Source of the DNA: Lycocorax pyrrhopterus obiensis
Taxonomy: Eukaryota; Chordata; Aves; Passeriformes; Paradisaeidae
Length of the DNA stretch: 64,000 bases
Reading direction: 5' to 3'
NCBI GenBank assembly: GCA_014706295.1
Contig: JACSVZ010000004.1
Location: 16,313,264 to 16,377,263, forward strand
The notes beneath the pieces are model-generated. The model saw nothing but the letters and a program-made list of their open reading frames with translations, was not told the origin of the DNA and ran no database searches. The position numbers and the translations under genes are program-made. Below are positions 53,449-64,000 of the stretch, one piece after another; the stretch's first letter is position 1, and each line of letters opens with the position of its first letter.

Positions 53449-56400
53449 GAATATTACCCCCATGAGATAAGTGGATAAAAGCAGCCTGCTCTTGAATTTC
53501 ACTCTCAGTCATCCAGAGCTCCAATTCTCCAAATAATGACAAAGAATTCCTGTATATCAGTCCTTCTTCATTTGGAAGATCAGCCAGGTTACAGTGACCA
53601 CCTCAATAGCTCTGCTACTGCAAATAGTCAAGTATCTTTTTAATCTTAATAAAGTTGCTAAAATGCCTGCTAAATTTTTCATCGGCGCTTTTTATACATG
53701 GCAATGTTCTGGGAGAGTTGGTGCCAAGTTATTCAAATATCTGTAACCTTCATATGCAAGGATGCTGGTTAGTAGCCAGGGCCAGAAATTTTGAATTACA
53801 AGTATGTGATTAGATCATGATGGATCTAAAATGTCAATGAGAGGATATAACGTTAACTAGGGAAGGTGGGAGGCAAGATGGTCTATTTATTTTTCTGTAC
53901 ATCATAAACTAATTCTTGTGTCCTCCTTTCTGGAGCCAGAAGTTTGTTATTTATATGTGAAAAGCCTTGACACAAAAGGATATAACTCCTAATTCTGGCC
54001 ACATGCTTATTTGCTCTGCTGTTGTTGATTTTGTTTTCTAATTAAGCAGAACTTATCAATGGCTCTCACCAAGAAGTTCTTCCATGTGAGTACACCACAC
54101 AGTCACCACCTGAGGAGACTCCCTTGTTCCTTCCTATGCCTCATTTCATGGGAAAGAAAAGGTATGTAATCCCTGAGACCCCTGGAGGTTTGCCACCTGT
54201 TTTCACTGGGGTTCACTGGGACTGCTGAATTTGCACAACATACAACTTTGTGCTCGAGGACACGGCAGAAGAACAAGTTAGGGAACAAGGGAAAGGGAAG
54301 AAAAAGAAAGAATCCTTGAAAATATGACTGGATGTAATCCATAGAGTACTTCAGAGCTTTAAAAGTGACAATGTAAAAAATTAGAGGAGCTTTATGAAGA
54401 GGTCATGAGCCTCTTCAAGTTTGTGCTAATTAAATATGCTTGGTCTTGTGCTTGCCTTTCCAAAATGGTCCACTTGAGTTCTTAAAAATGCTGAGTTTTT
54501 GTTATTAATATAACATGACCCAGGCCAAACCCCTTCTATTCCTAATCTTGGTGCTTTTTTTAAGCTCGACAAGAAAATTAAGTTCCATGTTTACTTTCTC
54601 TGCTCATGCCATTCTATTTGTGCACAGTTTGCAACAGCAAAGTCATAGGAAGACTTGCCATCAAATTCAGTACCAAAGTTTTGGTTCTTAAGCAGTTCGG
54701 CCAACAGATGGATTCAATTTACAGTGTAATCTTGAGATATGTGGGATCAGAAGGGAATTCAGAATCCGTGACCTGGTCTGTACGACAATTTCATAAATGC
54801 CATGGCCACATGCAATTCTTTCCATATTGTTTTCAGATGATTCTGATATATGTGGGCCCACCAGAAGTGTTTTAAAGATCTACTCACCCTCAGCCAGGCT
54901 TCACACCTTTGCTAGAAGGAAGCACTTGAGGAAGTTCATCATTGTTGAGGGCTGGAGCACTGTGCCACTGGCACGGTGTTTTAGCTGGGAACTTGGGTCC
55001 TACGGGCTGTGCAATTTTCTCTGGTCAAGGGGCCAGCAGGTGGTGACCCCATCACACAGCATGCTTTTTTGAGAAGGAAGCTTGTATTCTCCCAAAAGCA
55101 CAAAAGGAGCAGGACACATAAAGGAGTTATTTGCCGGATAGAGAGAAGTGAGAATTTCTATTTTATCCCAAGACAGAGGAAGAAAATGAAAGGAGCTGCC
55201 TCCCTCAAGCACAGTTCTAGGCTGAGGAACCTGGCAATCAGCTGGGAGATCAGAGCTACCACACTGATACACTGAACCCTCCACAAAACATCAGGATTTC
55301 TCCTTGCAGTGCTCCATCATGGCAGTCACAGTCAAAGTGCTTAATTACATCAACTTTACAAATTCCATTCATATTTTTCATACAGTTAGGTATCAGTCTG
55401 TTCTGTGCCAGAATTAGCATATTTCCATCACCTTCCCTCAGCAATTTGGCCTGTTTATGGCAAGAACAGACCGCTGTTGCTCAGTGCATGATAACAGATT
55501 GTGCAGAGTATTCAAGATGAGGCATTAACAAATAGCTTATATAATAAAAACCCTTTTCAGAGCTTTTTTAATCTTTGCCTCTACTGATACAAAAGAATAA
55601 CTTAACTGCATGTTTTCAAAGCATGACTTGACCATCTCAGTGATTTATTTTCTTTCTGACAAAGTTAGATCTTTAACCTGATCAGTGAGGTAAATGATTG
55701 CTGCATTTAGCACAAATTCCCTAGATTAATTCATTGCTCCCATTCTAATTAACTTAATGTTTGTGTGCATTGAATTGCATTCTTACCTGCCAGTCTAGTC
55801 CCGTAAATAATTCTTTTTTGATTGCACTGCTTTTTTTTTATTCAAACCCATAATCAAGACTGGAAATCCTTCCTCCACAGTAATTTTTTTCAGTTTAAAG
55901 TTTAACATATAGTCTGGTTGCTGAGCTTTTTGCTCCCCAAAGAAACCAATCACTGTCCATAATAGTTACACTTCCTATAGCATTTTTCATTCACATATAG
56001 AAATGAAAAATAAATCACAAATAGATATCCCATCTATAAGCATAAAAAGGAAATACCAAATACTAACAGAATTCTGGATTAGATAACATCAGCCTTACGA
56101 CATTTTCTTGTGCTTCAAGGAAGCAGAATATTAAAAATCACAACTGTGATAAATATAATGGTCCAAAATCTTTCCAGGGCTCCAGAGTGATCCCTGACGC
56201 CCACTTAGCTGATATGATGATGACCTGGTTTTCAGAGGTGCTGACTATTTTCAGCTTCCATTGACTTTAGCCACTGTTGTGCATGTTCAGCACTTTTAAA
56301 ATATCAGATTTCAGAAAACTAGGTCTGCCCTTTTTTTTAAAATCCCTTCCTGGATGTGAATAATCCAATTTTAAATTCATTTCTGTTTCATGAATATACA

Positions 56401-59400
56401 AGCCTTCCCAAATCTTTGCTTTCCATAGGTACGCATATAATAATAAGGAATTCCAGATTTGAATGATAATTATTAGAAGAAACAACATTCTAGAAATATT
56501 CTTTTTTTAAATATTATTGAACTCTTCCTAGGAAAATTAATTAGCTCCAATACAAACCACTAAAATCAAAGGTATTTTTCTCATCAATCTCACTGAAAGT
56601 ACATCCAGCTCTCTAGGAATTGGTCCAAATATAACCAAGTCAATAAAAATCAATTGACTTTCCATTAGACATTAAACCCAAGAAATATTCAAAAGAGAAT
56701 AACAAATGCATTTGTCTTAAGACATTGCAATTCTTTCCCTGGTACACTCAAACTCAGAACTCTGATCCTCACTTGAGCTTTTCTCCTTCTGTTCACTTGA
56801 GGAAGGTCATTATACTTGCATAAGTTAAAATTATCCATATTTTATGGATATGTACAATAAAGTCTAACAGAGTCAGCTCTTAAAAGCCTGGTGTAGCAGA
56901 ATACTGCATATGTATAACTAAGAGACAGAGGGAGGGTAGTAGGAAAAAATACTCATTTTAAATTTCTGAAAGTTAAAAAAACTTCAAACAAAAAAATGCC
57001 ATTTCCCCCATATATATTTTAATATATATAGTATGTAAATATTTGGGACAAAGAGCACGAACTGAGTTTATTCATGATCCAAAACTCTATTTTCTGTAAG
57101 ACATACAATCTTTCCACTCCCATGACTGTTCACCTCAGTCACCTTAAGGCTTGTAACTCTGAAGGCTTCACAAACACATTTTGAAAACCTAAGGATGATA
57201 TTGATTAATCCATCATGCCAGTAATGCTACATCTTCACAGTATTTCAGGTTAATTGTGTTGTGCCTTGCATATATTGATACCATCTGTTTTAATCATACC
57301 ATATTTTTTCAGGTAATGTGTTAGCACATCTTTTGAAGCAGTTTTCCATATTTTATCAACACAGTATTATTAATCTTATTGGTTAACATTTCCCCTAAAA
57401 TATTATTTCCTAGTGACATGAAATAGAACGAAACAAAAAATATCTACTACAATCTACCCTGAGTTTTATTTCTTTTTATTTTGATATGTTTTCTATATCC
57501 CAGGTATAGACATACGGTCACTGTTCTCTCACTGGAATCACAGGGCATTTCCCCCCCACCTTCCCCCAGAAGAGGGTTAGGACAACATTCAAAACATTGC
57601 CACACCTGCCTTATTCCTTATTTTAGACCTTGGAATGTTTCCTAATGGAATGATCACCACCACTTCACCTAAATCAGCAGATCCATTCCTGTAAATGAGC
57701 TTAGTTAGTACATCCTCACCCTGCTTGATTTAAGAGAAGTGGCCAGTTCAGCTTAAGTAGCTCATGCGCCCTAGGCTGGGTATCTTCTCTGGAATGCCAA
57801 AGCTCTACACTTTGAAATGCTCTGCTGGCCTTATCCTCCATACAAACTTCTTGTTCTCAACTTCAAAATCAGCCATCACCATAAAAAAAGCTGCTTTCTG
57901 CTCTGCAAATACTTCGATTTTCAAACAAATGACACAGACAAAGAAGACACAGAAACTGCTGATTCTTTCCATCAGGCATACAAAATGTTACATTTTGTTA
58001 TGAAGTCTTTCATTTTAACAATGAAAGATGAAAACATAGCATAATTTATAATTTTTTATTACGGCTGAAGTCTGTTGATGGAAATACATCCTTCTTCTCA
58101 AGCACAGCAAATACCTCTTGTGCCACACAGGAGAACACCAATTTCCTATGCTACCAGCATTGCCAGAAAGAGCAATAGAACAGGACTTCTTAGCCCTTTG
58201 AGGTGGTATCTTTGTCTAACTTCACTTTGTTCCTCACCACAGGAGAGCTAGAATTTTGAGGCAGCAAAAGCACAGTGCCTGTGGAAGACAATGACATTCA
58301 TATATTTGTACACTTCTCTTTCTAATGACTTGGGATAACAGGGTGGGAAGAGGAGTGGAGGTAGGAACAGGAATCTCTGACAGAATTACTTAAGGGCACT
58401 AGAAGTCATCCAAAAAGCTGAGGACAGGAGTGCATATGGTGATTTATTGAACCTTGCATGAAAAGCTGCTGCCTTTTTCCATGTGACATGGAGACGGATG
58501 TGGACCATGTCATGAAAAGCAGAATAAAAAGGAAGCTTGCCGTAATTATCAGAGCTGCCTGTCCTTCATTTATCCATCAACAGGAGAGGAAGTGGCAGCA
58601 GACTTTTAGATATGATATCTATTTCCTCTTGAACTAGATCTCCCAGCAGAGACAGCACAGGAGACAACTTCCATAGGAGAGGTCAAGTGATTGAAATGAA
58701 AGCTAATTGCTGCATCTCTGGATGACTAAAACATTTTAAAATCCCTTTCCTGAAGTACTGTGATGCATATGTATCATACCTATAAACGTTCCTTTATATT
58801 TACGTTGCTACAGTACGGGTGGAGTTTTATAATAATCTGTCTTGGAATTTGAAATATTTGCACTGGAATTGTTAAACATCTGGTAGCAACGCAGACCACA
58901 CAATTTTTAAAATGTTTCTCATAACAATGCTTATTTGGAGAGGTTTAATGATTACTTTAAATAAATATGTTCCTAACCTAACACCAAAGCTGTGAGTCAG
59001 ATGATCAAGCAGCAATTTTTAAAATCAGAATTTGTTATGAGCTTGATTTCATTATTAGGTTTACATTGTCTTTAAGTAAACAGAATAATAAAGAGGGCAA
59101 GCACTCACTGAAGTACCATAATCTAACTTATAATTTCCTTTTCCATTTCTGGAATGAAGAAGGTTAAGAGCAAGCTACCTCAAAGCTCTCAAGCACCCTT
59201 CCCAACACGCTAGTGAGGGCTATAATCTAAGTTTTTTTAAAGCAATAGCTCCAAACTTTTTTTACCACCACACAGAGGTGAATTATCCATGCACAGAGCA
59301 TCTCAAGGTGCACAGGCACTTATTGCTCATGCATATTCATGGCACAAACAGGTGAATGGGTCCATGCAAAAGAACATGCAGAATCAGACACTTCCCTCCT

Positions 59401-61597
59401 TCTGGTTTTGTGTCCTTCCACTACCCATAGCATGTTCCTGGTTGTTTAGTAGATAAGACACTCCTAGTGGCATCTCAACATTGGTGAAAGAAGGAAGTTT
59501 TGAATGACAAACCCCTCCTACTGTTTTTATTACAACCGGTTTAACACAGTAGCTGCCAATATGAAAACACTTAGATCCAATTAAATATTTTTCAAATATA
59601 ACATATACGTAGACCTCCCTGTTTCTATGTTCTCTTCATTTTTATAACTGTGATATCTCACAATATCTTTCTGAGCTAAAATAGATCTCAGGTGAAATTC
59701 TCAGAAGGATCTGCAGTTCAACTGACTTTTATGGTCTTTGGTGTCACAAGTGCTTTTGAAAATACTGCCTTTCAACTTCCCTTTGAATACTATCCTCATT
59801 TGAATTAGATTCTGGGAAATTATATCCCAGTACTTTTCCAAGCTTTATCTATCACTGACAACCCGTATAAAAATCCTTGCCAAATATCTTAGGATTTCAG
59901 GTCAATCCCTCAGTGTCTCCACTCTAGAGACAGACTACACTGAAGCTGCTCTCGGAAGGTCAAACCTCATTCCAGTGAAATTTCACACAGTTACCATTTC
60001 GCTCTGAAGCGAAGCAGGTTTCAGGGAGGTTCCCAAAGTCTCCTGCAAAGGCAGCAGGAGGAGGCCCGTACCACCTCACAGAGCAGGATGATAAAGGGCT
60101 TTTTGCTGCTTCACAGAAATTTCAGTAGAACCAGTAAGGTATAATTTGTCATTTTCCCCATCCCTATTAAGCTGGTAGTGTTTCTGACCATTGAAAACTC
60201 TCAATTATTCTTTTATTTTACCATCAGTTGCTACAGCATGGGTATAAAAAGTTATTTGAGAAAAAGCAAAAGACTGAAAACTACAAACATTTATGAGCAG
60301 GCAGTAATTTTTGATCTCAAACTCATCATTAATGAGTATAATGTTTGTTTTAAAATAGAAAAATCATGGCTAGATGGAAGAGCAAACAAACACAGTTTTG
60401 ATAGACTTCTGTAGGAAGAAAGTAACTCTGTCGACCACAGAGTGTGTGTTTGGTCTGAGATTGCAAATAAAGAGGAAAATGATAACAAGGCATCCGGTGT
60501 TTGGAAAGCAAATATTTAAATTCTATCTAGCAACACAATACTTGCCTTGAAATATGTAGGCTCTCAGTTTTTCTGGCACCTGGGAGAAGCTGCTTTGTTC
60601 ACATTTTTAAACTAAGATTGCACAATACCAGCCAACTATTTTGTCCATGTGATTCAATGTAAGACAAGGATATAGACAACCTCTGAATTTTATTTAAGGT
60701 TTTCTTTCTTTGTTTATTTACTCAAGCCAGTAAATAAATTTAAAAAATCACCTTTGTCCACAATGTAAGAGTGCCTTTGCAGAAAAAAGGAGTCTGGGAA
60801 GATTGAATACCATAATTCCCTCTAATTTTGAAAATGATCATTGCTGAATGTTTTCTGAGGGTAAAAGTGTAATTGGTTATAGATCAATAAGTAATTTCAT
60901 TCAAAAGGAACTCAACTCTTCCTGAAAGTAGAGACATTCTGAAATAAAAATCAAACTAACACATTAACAAAGTTCAGACTAATCTAAACAACAAAATTTT
61001 ATACTGCCCTAGTTATGCTTTTCTCAATTGATCATTTATTTATGATGCCATAAAACTCCATATGCTTTCAATTTTGATTGCTAGTTCCTTGCTTTAAGGC
61101 AGCTGAAATTACTTTTTTAGACTTCCTAGCCTGACAGTCTTCCTTTCTGCTTAAGATTTACCATCACAAAAGAGTGGTGAAATCAGAGGACGAGTTCTAA
61201 AATCAACAATAAGCACAGTCAGCTGTGATACACTGCAATTCCCCCATCGGATTCCAGATTAAATCCCCCAGGATAAACATACCTTCCTCTGACACTGCCA
61301 AATTCTGTTCCATGTAATCATGCTGCAATAAACTGCTCTATCTGTACAGGTATCCCACCATGATTTTTAATTGAAAAGCCATGAAAAGCAGCACTGTAGC
61401 AAATACAAGGCATTTTGAGTATGTCTGAGACCCTGGACAGCATCATATGCTATAAACCAGTATCATCCAGTTCACTATTGACCCCAAAAGGTTCATTAAC
61501 TGCCATAATGACACTCAGACAAAACAAATTTAAACCCCACAAACGTAAGAACAACCAAGGCAAGAAGAAACCTCATGCCTTCGGTGCCGATACTTAC
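53449..61597 (-). other. NRXN1: NRXN1 intron proximal to the exon, no further exon seen
   Basis: This is the first ~8 kb of the intron after the exon's donor. No second coding exon was recognised. Immediately after the donor the exon's frame stays open to a stop at 61496-61498. The nearest AATAAA polyadenylation hexamer I noticed on the minus strand downstream of that stop is at 61035-61040. Confidence 0.6.
57011..57028. repeat. AT palindrome
   Basis: The arms tatatatt (57011-57018) and aatatata (57021-57028) flank two T bases. It is simple AT-rich sequence capable of a small cruciform. Confidence 0.7.
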
Positions 61598-61600
61598 GAT
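61591..61600 (-). other. NRXN1: 5' splice site of the NRXN1 exon
   Basis: Read on the minus strand the sequence is ATC|GTAAGTA, with the GT at 61597-61596. All positions from +1 to +6 match the U1 consensus. The boundary falls exactly after the Ile codon of ELHI, which keeps the next exon in phase 0. In known neurexin-1 proteins the next residues begin HQGKIG. Confidence 0.94.
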
Positions 61601-61779
61601 ATGCAGCTCTAAATAGTCTCCGAGGCCAGTAGAACTGTCCACTCGCACCAGCACAGCCTCTTTCTGCACAGTGCTAAACCCTATTGCCAGTCTGTCCGCT
61701 CGAGTGCTCGGCCGGTCGTTGGGAGGCCACGTGTAAGTGATTTGTCCACCACCTTTGCTAAAGATATACGTTGTCCCCG
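61598..61779 (-). CDS. NRXN1: NRXN1 internal coding exon: first part of LNS6 domain, first exon shared by alpha and beta forms
   Basis: Neurexin-1 is a presynaptic single-pass adhesion receptor whose last LNS domain (LNS6) binds neuroligins, LRRTMs and cerebellins across the synapse. This exon gives two bases of a split codon (phase 1, an Ala when joined to a G) and then 60 codons beginning [15 protein letters not shown] and ending [10 protein letters not shown]. In rat beta-neurexin-1 numbering the exon carries N103, D104, P106, S107, R109 and L135 of the neuroligin interface. It also carries D137 (codon at 61616-61618), a calcium-site side chain. All are present here. The words [19 protein letters not shown] and GDYLELHI favour NRXN1 over NRXN2 (which has GKGGALITY and STHQRSAVLV) and NRXN3 (GKSGGLILY and STTVKDGILV), comparing from memory. 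The acceptor is tttgcag|CG and the donor is ATC|gtaagta. This should be the exon onto which the beta-specific first exon splices. The following LNS6 exon is not seen. The exon holds 10 CpGs in 182 bp. Confidence 0.96.
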
Positions 61780-61820
61780 CTGCAAAAATAAAAAAAGGAA
61801 AAAAAAAAAAGAAATAAATA
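61780..61820 (-). other. NRXN1: 3' splice site and polypyrimidine tract of the NRXN1 exon
   Basis: Read on the minus strand, the exon is preceded by a long, nearly pure T tract broken by a few C and A bases, ending in atttttgcag with the AG at 61781-61780. On the plus strand this is the A-rich run after 61782. It is a strong, typical vertebrate acceptor. It fixes the exon start at 61779 and the split-codon phase expected for the alpha/beta junction. Confidence 0.93.
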
Positions 61821-62809
61821 TAATCAGCCCACTTGCACCGGCGCCAACCCACGTGGAGATCACACGCCCTACAAAAATCAGGTTCTCACAGAGTAAATGG
61901 ATTCATAGACCGTATTTCAACGTGAAGAGGTCTTTATCTCTAAAAATTATGCAGCAAGTGAAATATTAGTGGGTTTTATATTGTGCAATCAGCAGAGAAT
62001 ATAACTTAATTGCAAATGAAATGACTTGAAATACCCATAGCTCTGATTCAGAAATGCACATCTATTTGGAAGAGTTCTTAAGCTTATGCTTGATGAACAT
62101 ATTTCTGTGATGTGTAGAACAGGGATGAGTTAAGCCAAATGCCTTCCTCAACTAGGCCTAGGTGGAGAAATCAAATAACTCCCATTGCCTCACGGCTGAC
62201 AAAAAAAATGCAGCTACTTATTTACACAATGAAAATGATACATTATGGTGGCCAGCAGAGCAAGATGTTAACAAATACATACAGATAAGACTTTTACAGA
62301 TCTGAGGTTTATCATCTTGTGACAGATGGTGATAACAAATGAAAACATACTTTACTTGTCATGTCAGGACAAAAAGATTAGTCTACCATCTGAGTAAGCA
62401 ACGGCTTATTTGCATAATGCTCAATGTATATCTTTTAAAAGTGGAAATCTTTAGACATTCTATCCAGGGTGCACTTACAAAATCTATAATCTGTTTGAAA
62501 CAAGTGTTGTAATCCAAAACCACTTAGCACTCAGGTGCTTAACTTTATCAGCAGCATATTTCCTCAGAACTAAAATAGCAGCATATCCGGACATTTTCCA
62601 TTTAAAACCTGCATCTTAACAACAGCAACAGCACAGAGCAGGCAAATTGTGCATGCACTTGATCTTTCATTGGAAAAGTCACTACAAGCTGTCCACTCCT
62701 TTCCCATGAGGATAGGTCAAAGCTTAGAGAGATAGGTTAATGCATGGTAAACACAGATGTCTAGTTTTACTATCTGTCCTAAGCTGTCTCAAAATGTGGC
62801 TACTCTCAA

Positions 62810-62861
62810 TTTTATTGCATTTCATCTATTTTTATTACATTTTATCTATTTTATTAAATAG
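62810..62861 (+). repeat. Imperfect ~20-bp tandem repeat next to the CR1
   Basis: Two and a half copies of a unit of the form ttttattRcattttatcta are followed by ttttattaaatag and then directly by the first recognisable CR1 base. The repeat ends where the LINE begins, so it may be part of the target site or have arisen with the insertion. Confidence 0.7.
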
Positions 62862-63125
62862 GCAATGATAGGACAAGACAATATTTTTAAACTAAAAGAG
62901 AAGAGATTTAGATTCTATACCAGGAAGAAATTCTTTACTCAGAGGGTAGTGAGGCACTGGAACAGGTTGTCAAGAGAAGTTGTGGAGATCCCATCCCTGG
63001 AAGGCCAGGTTGGATGGGGCTTTGAGCAACCTGATCTAGTGGGTGACATTCCTGCCTATAGCAAGGGGGTGGAACTAGATAATCTTTAATGTCCCTTCCA
63101 ACCCAAACCATTCTGTGATTCTATG
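62861..63125 (+). mobile_element. 5'-truncated CR1 LINE, 3' end, plus orientation (antisense to NRXN1)
   Basis: The segment runs from 'ggcaatgataggac' through 'tttaaactaaaagagaagag', 'tagtgaggcactggaacagg' and 'aaggccaggttggatggggc' to 'ccaacccaaaccattctgtg' and 'attctatga'. This is the 3' untranslated end of a chicken-repeat-1 element in its usual order, including the short ATTCTATGA-type terminus in place of a poly(A) tail. Only about 265 bp of a multi-kilobase element remain, as expected from 5' truncation during target-primed insertion. The 74-codon frame inside it (62865-63089) is not a gene. Divergence from the remembered consensus looks moderate, so the copy is old but recognisable. 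Subfamily cannot be set by eye. Confidence 0.93.
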
Positions 63126-64000
63126 AAAAGTAATTCGGTTTATTTCACCCAATGCTCTCACTCCATGCTTCACGGGTCCACCTAAGGAGTCAGTGCATAA
63201 CAATATAATTGTAATTTTCTTACTTTCTTTCAAGGTTGATCAAAAACGCTGTGAGTATATAAAGGGATCTAAAATCCTTTGAATGTGCAGACTTTTAAAG
63301 CCAAAGCCAAGAAGGACTGTGCAGTTACACAACTTGTTCAACCCCCAGATGTCTCAAAATCTTACTGTACTACTGAGCAAGACTGCTTTGTGTCAGTGGT
63401 AAAGCAAAAAGGACACTTGGTCTTTTTGAAAAGATCCCCTATATTTATTTCTAGCATCACTTTTCCTTTACAGAATTACATGCCTATTAATTAGGGTTTT
63501 TTTCCAGTGCCATCAATCTGTAATAATTTATGCACTGTGCATAGCACTAAAACCACTGTAAAACTCATTTTATATTAATACACTTGTGGCATAGTTTCAC
63601 TGTGCTTCAAATAGATTTGCTGGCTTTTCTCTTGATGCCAAAATACCAACCTGCATGTGTTTCAGGAAAGTTTGTCAACTTCTTCAGCAAAGACAAACTC
63701 AATAGCAGGGCTGTTATTTAAGGTTTCATTTACACTCTAAGTAAAACCAGGTTTTATCTTTATCATAAAGAGTTTTGCAAGAGTAGTGAAGATTGGGGCT
63801 GTGCCAGGATTGGTAATGGACATGGGCAAAGGTGTCTGGTTTAGGAACGTGTGAGACAAAACCCGCCTCTCCTGCTCTCCCACCCTTGCTTTCCTCCTGT
63901 GCAGTGATAGAAAATGCACGATAATCTGCTGTGTGTCATTAATCTCCAGTTGCAACACATCCCACAAGAGAGACACATTAGACAGGTAATATCACTGCTG

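Larger units (their letters stand above)
1..61597 (-). other. NRXN1: NRXN1 intron downstream of the LNS6 exon (partial, at least 61.6 kb)
   Basis: All sequence 3' of the exon on the minus strand to the window edge is interpreted as one intron. I looked for the next LNS6 coding segment (HQGKIG..., ending just before splice site 4) and for the splice-site-4 insert, and saw neither. Very long introns are normal for NRXN1, one of the largest vertebrate genes. The sequence is AT-rich with scattered homopolymers and few recognisable transposons, which is common for bird introns. A small nested gene or non-coding RNA cannot be excluded by eye. Confidence 0.8.
61780..64000 (-). other. NRXN1: NRXN1 intron upstream of the LNS6 exon (partial)
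   Basis: This is the 2.2 kb of intron 5' of the exon in the sense of the gene. It contains a CR1 insertion at 62861-63125 and otherwise AT-rich sequence with no coding segment I recognise. The beta-neurexin-1 first exon, which encodes a signal peptide and is usually GC-rich, is not visible, so it should lie beyond 64000. I see nothing specific in 63126-64000. Confidence 0.8.

Noticed and set aside
55760..55830. Minus-strand donor-like GGCAG|GTAAGA with a short open stretch before it
   Set aside because: The only nearby AG upstream is preceded by an A run and not a polypyrimidine tract, and the peptide does not match any neurexin segment.
63126..64000. Search for the beta-neurexin-1 first exon
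   Set aside because: The region is AT-rich, with no GC-rich promoter, signal-peptide coding sequence or HHSVP-like segment.
1..64000. CRISPR arrays, bacterial operons, phage genes, tRNA or rRNA genes
   Set aside because: Nothing of the kind was seen. Codon structure, intron signals and CR1 elements all indicate a vertebrate nuclear genome.

Overview
This window is almost entirely non-coding vertebrate DNA, most probably from a bird. Two CR1-type LINE remnants support that. One is a clear 3' end, with the typical 'accattctgtgattctatga'-like terminus. The other is an internally deleted copy. The only coding sequence I can support is one 182-bp exon on the minus strand (61598-61779). Its 60 whole codons match the start of the last LNS (laminin-neurexin-sex hormone binding globulin) domain, LNS6, of neurexin-1 (NRXN1). 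It has a consensus acceptor and donor and lies in phase 1. Everything else reads as the introns on either side of it.

Layout. Because the gene runs on the minus strand, 61780-64000 is the end of the upstream (5') intron. It holds a 5'-truncated CR1 inserted in the + orientation (62861-63125), which abuts an imperfect T/A-rich tandem repeat (62810-62861). From 61597 down to 1 is the start of the downstream (3') intron, at least 61.6 kb long. I could not find the next LNS6 exon, the splice-site-4 exon or the beta-neurexin first exon, so all should lie outside. The long intron holds a small mosaic CR1 (about 26011-26123), a possible fragment of a LINE endonuclease domain (15685-15720), homopolymers (G15 at 7252-7266, A20 at 51824-51843, T15 at 29424-29438 and others), an A-rich tract at 41691-41760, an (AT)9 run and an AT-rich nested inverted repeat (53359-53448).

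Function. The exon belongs to a presynaptic adhesion receptor. In the known beta-neurexin-1 structure the encoded segment carries part of the neuroligin-binding surface and a side chain of the LNS6 calcium site. It should be the first exon shared by alpha and beta transcripts, because the beta-specific exon splices onto it. No operon logic applies. I see no tRNA, rRNA, CRISPR, phage or intact mobile element.

The most interesting item is modest. Reading straight through the exon's donor stays open for 33 codons and encodes a strongly hydrophobic, membrane-like tail before the stop, so intron retention or intronic polyadenylation here would give an altered C-terminus. I found no convincing new biological system. 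The short reading frames elsewhere have no recognisable protein features and look like chance.
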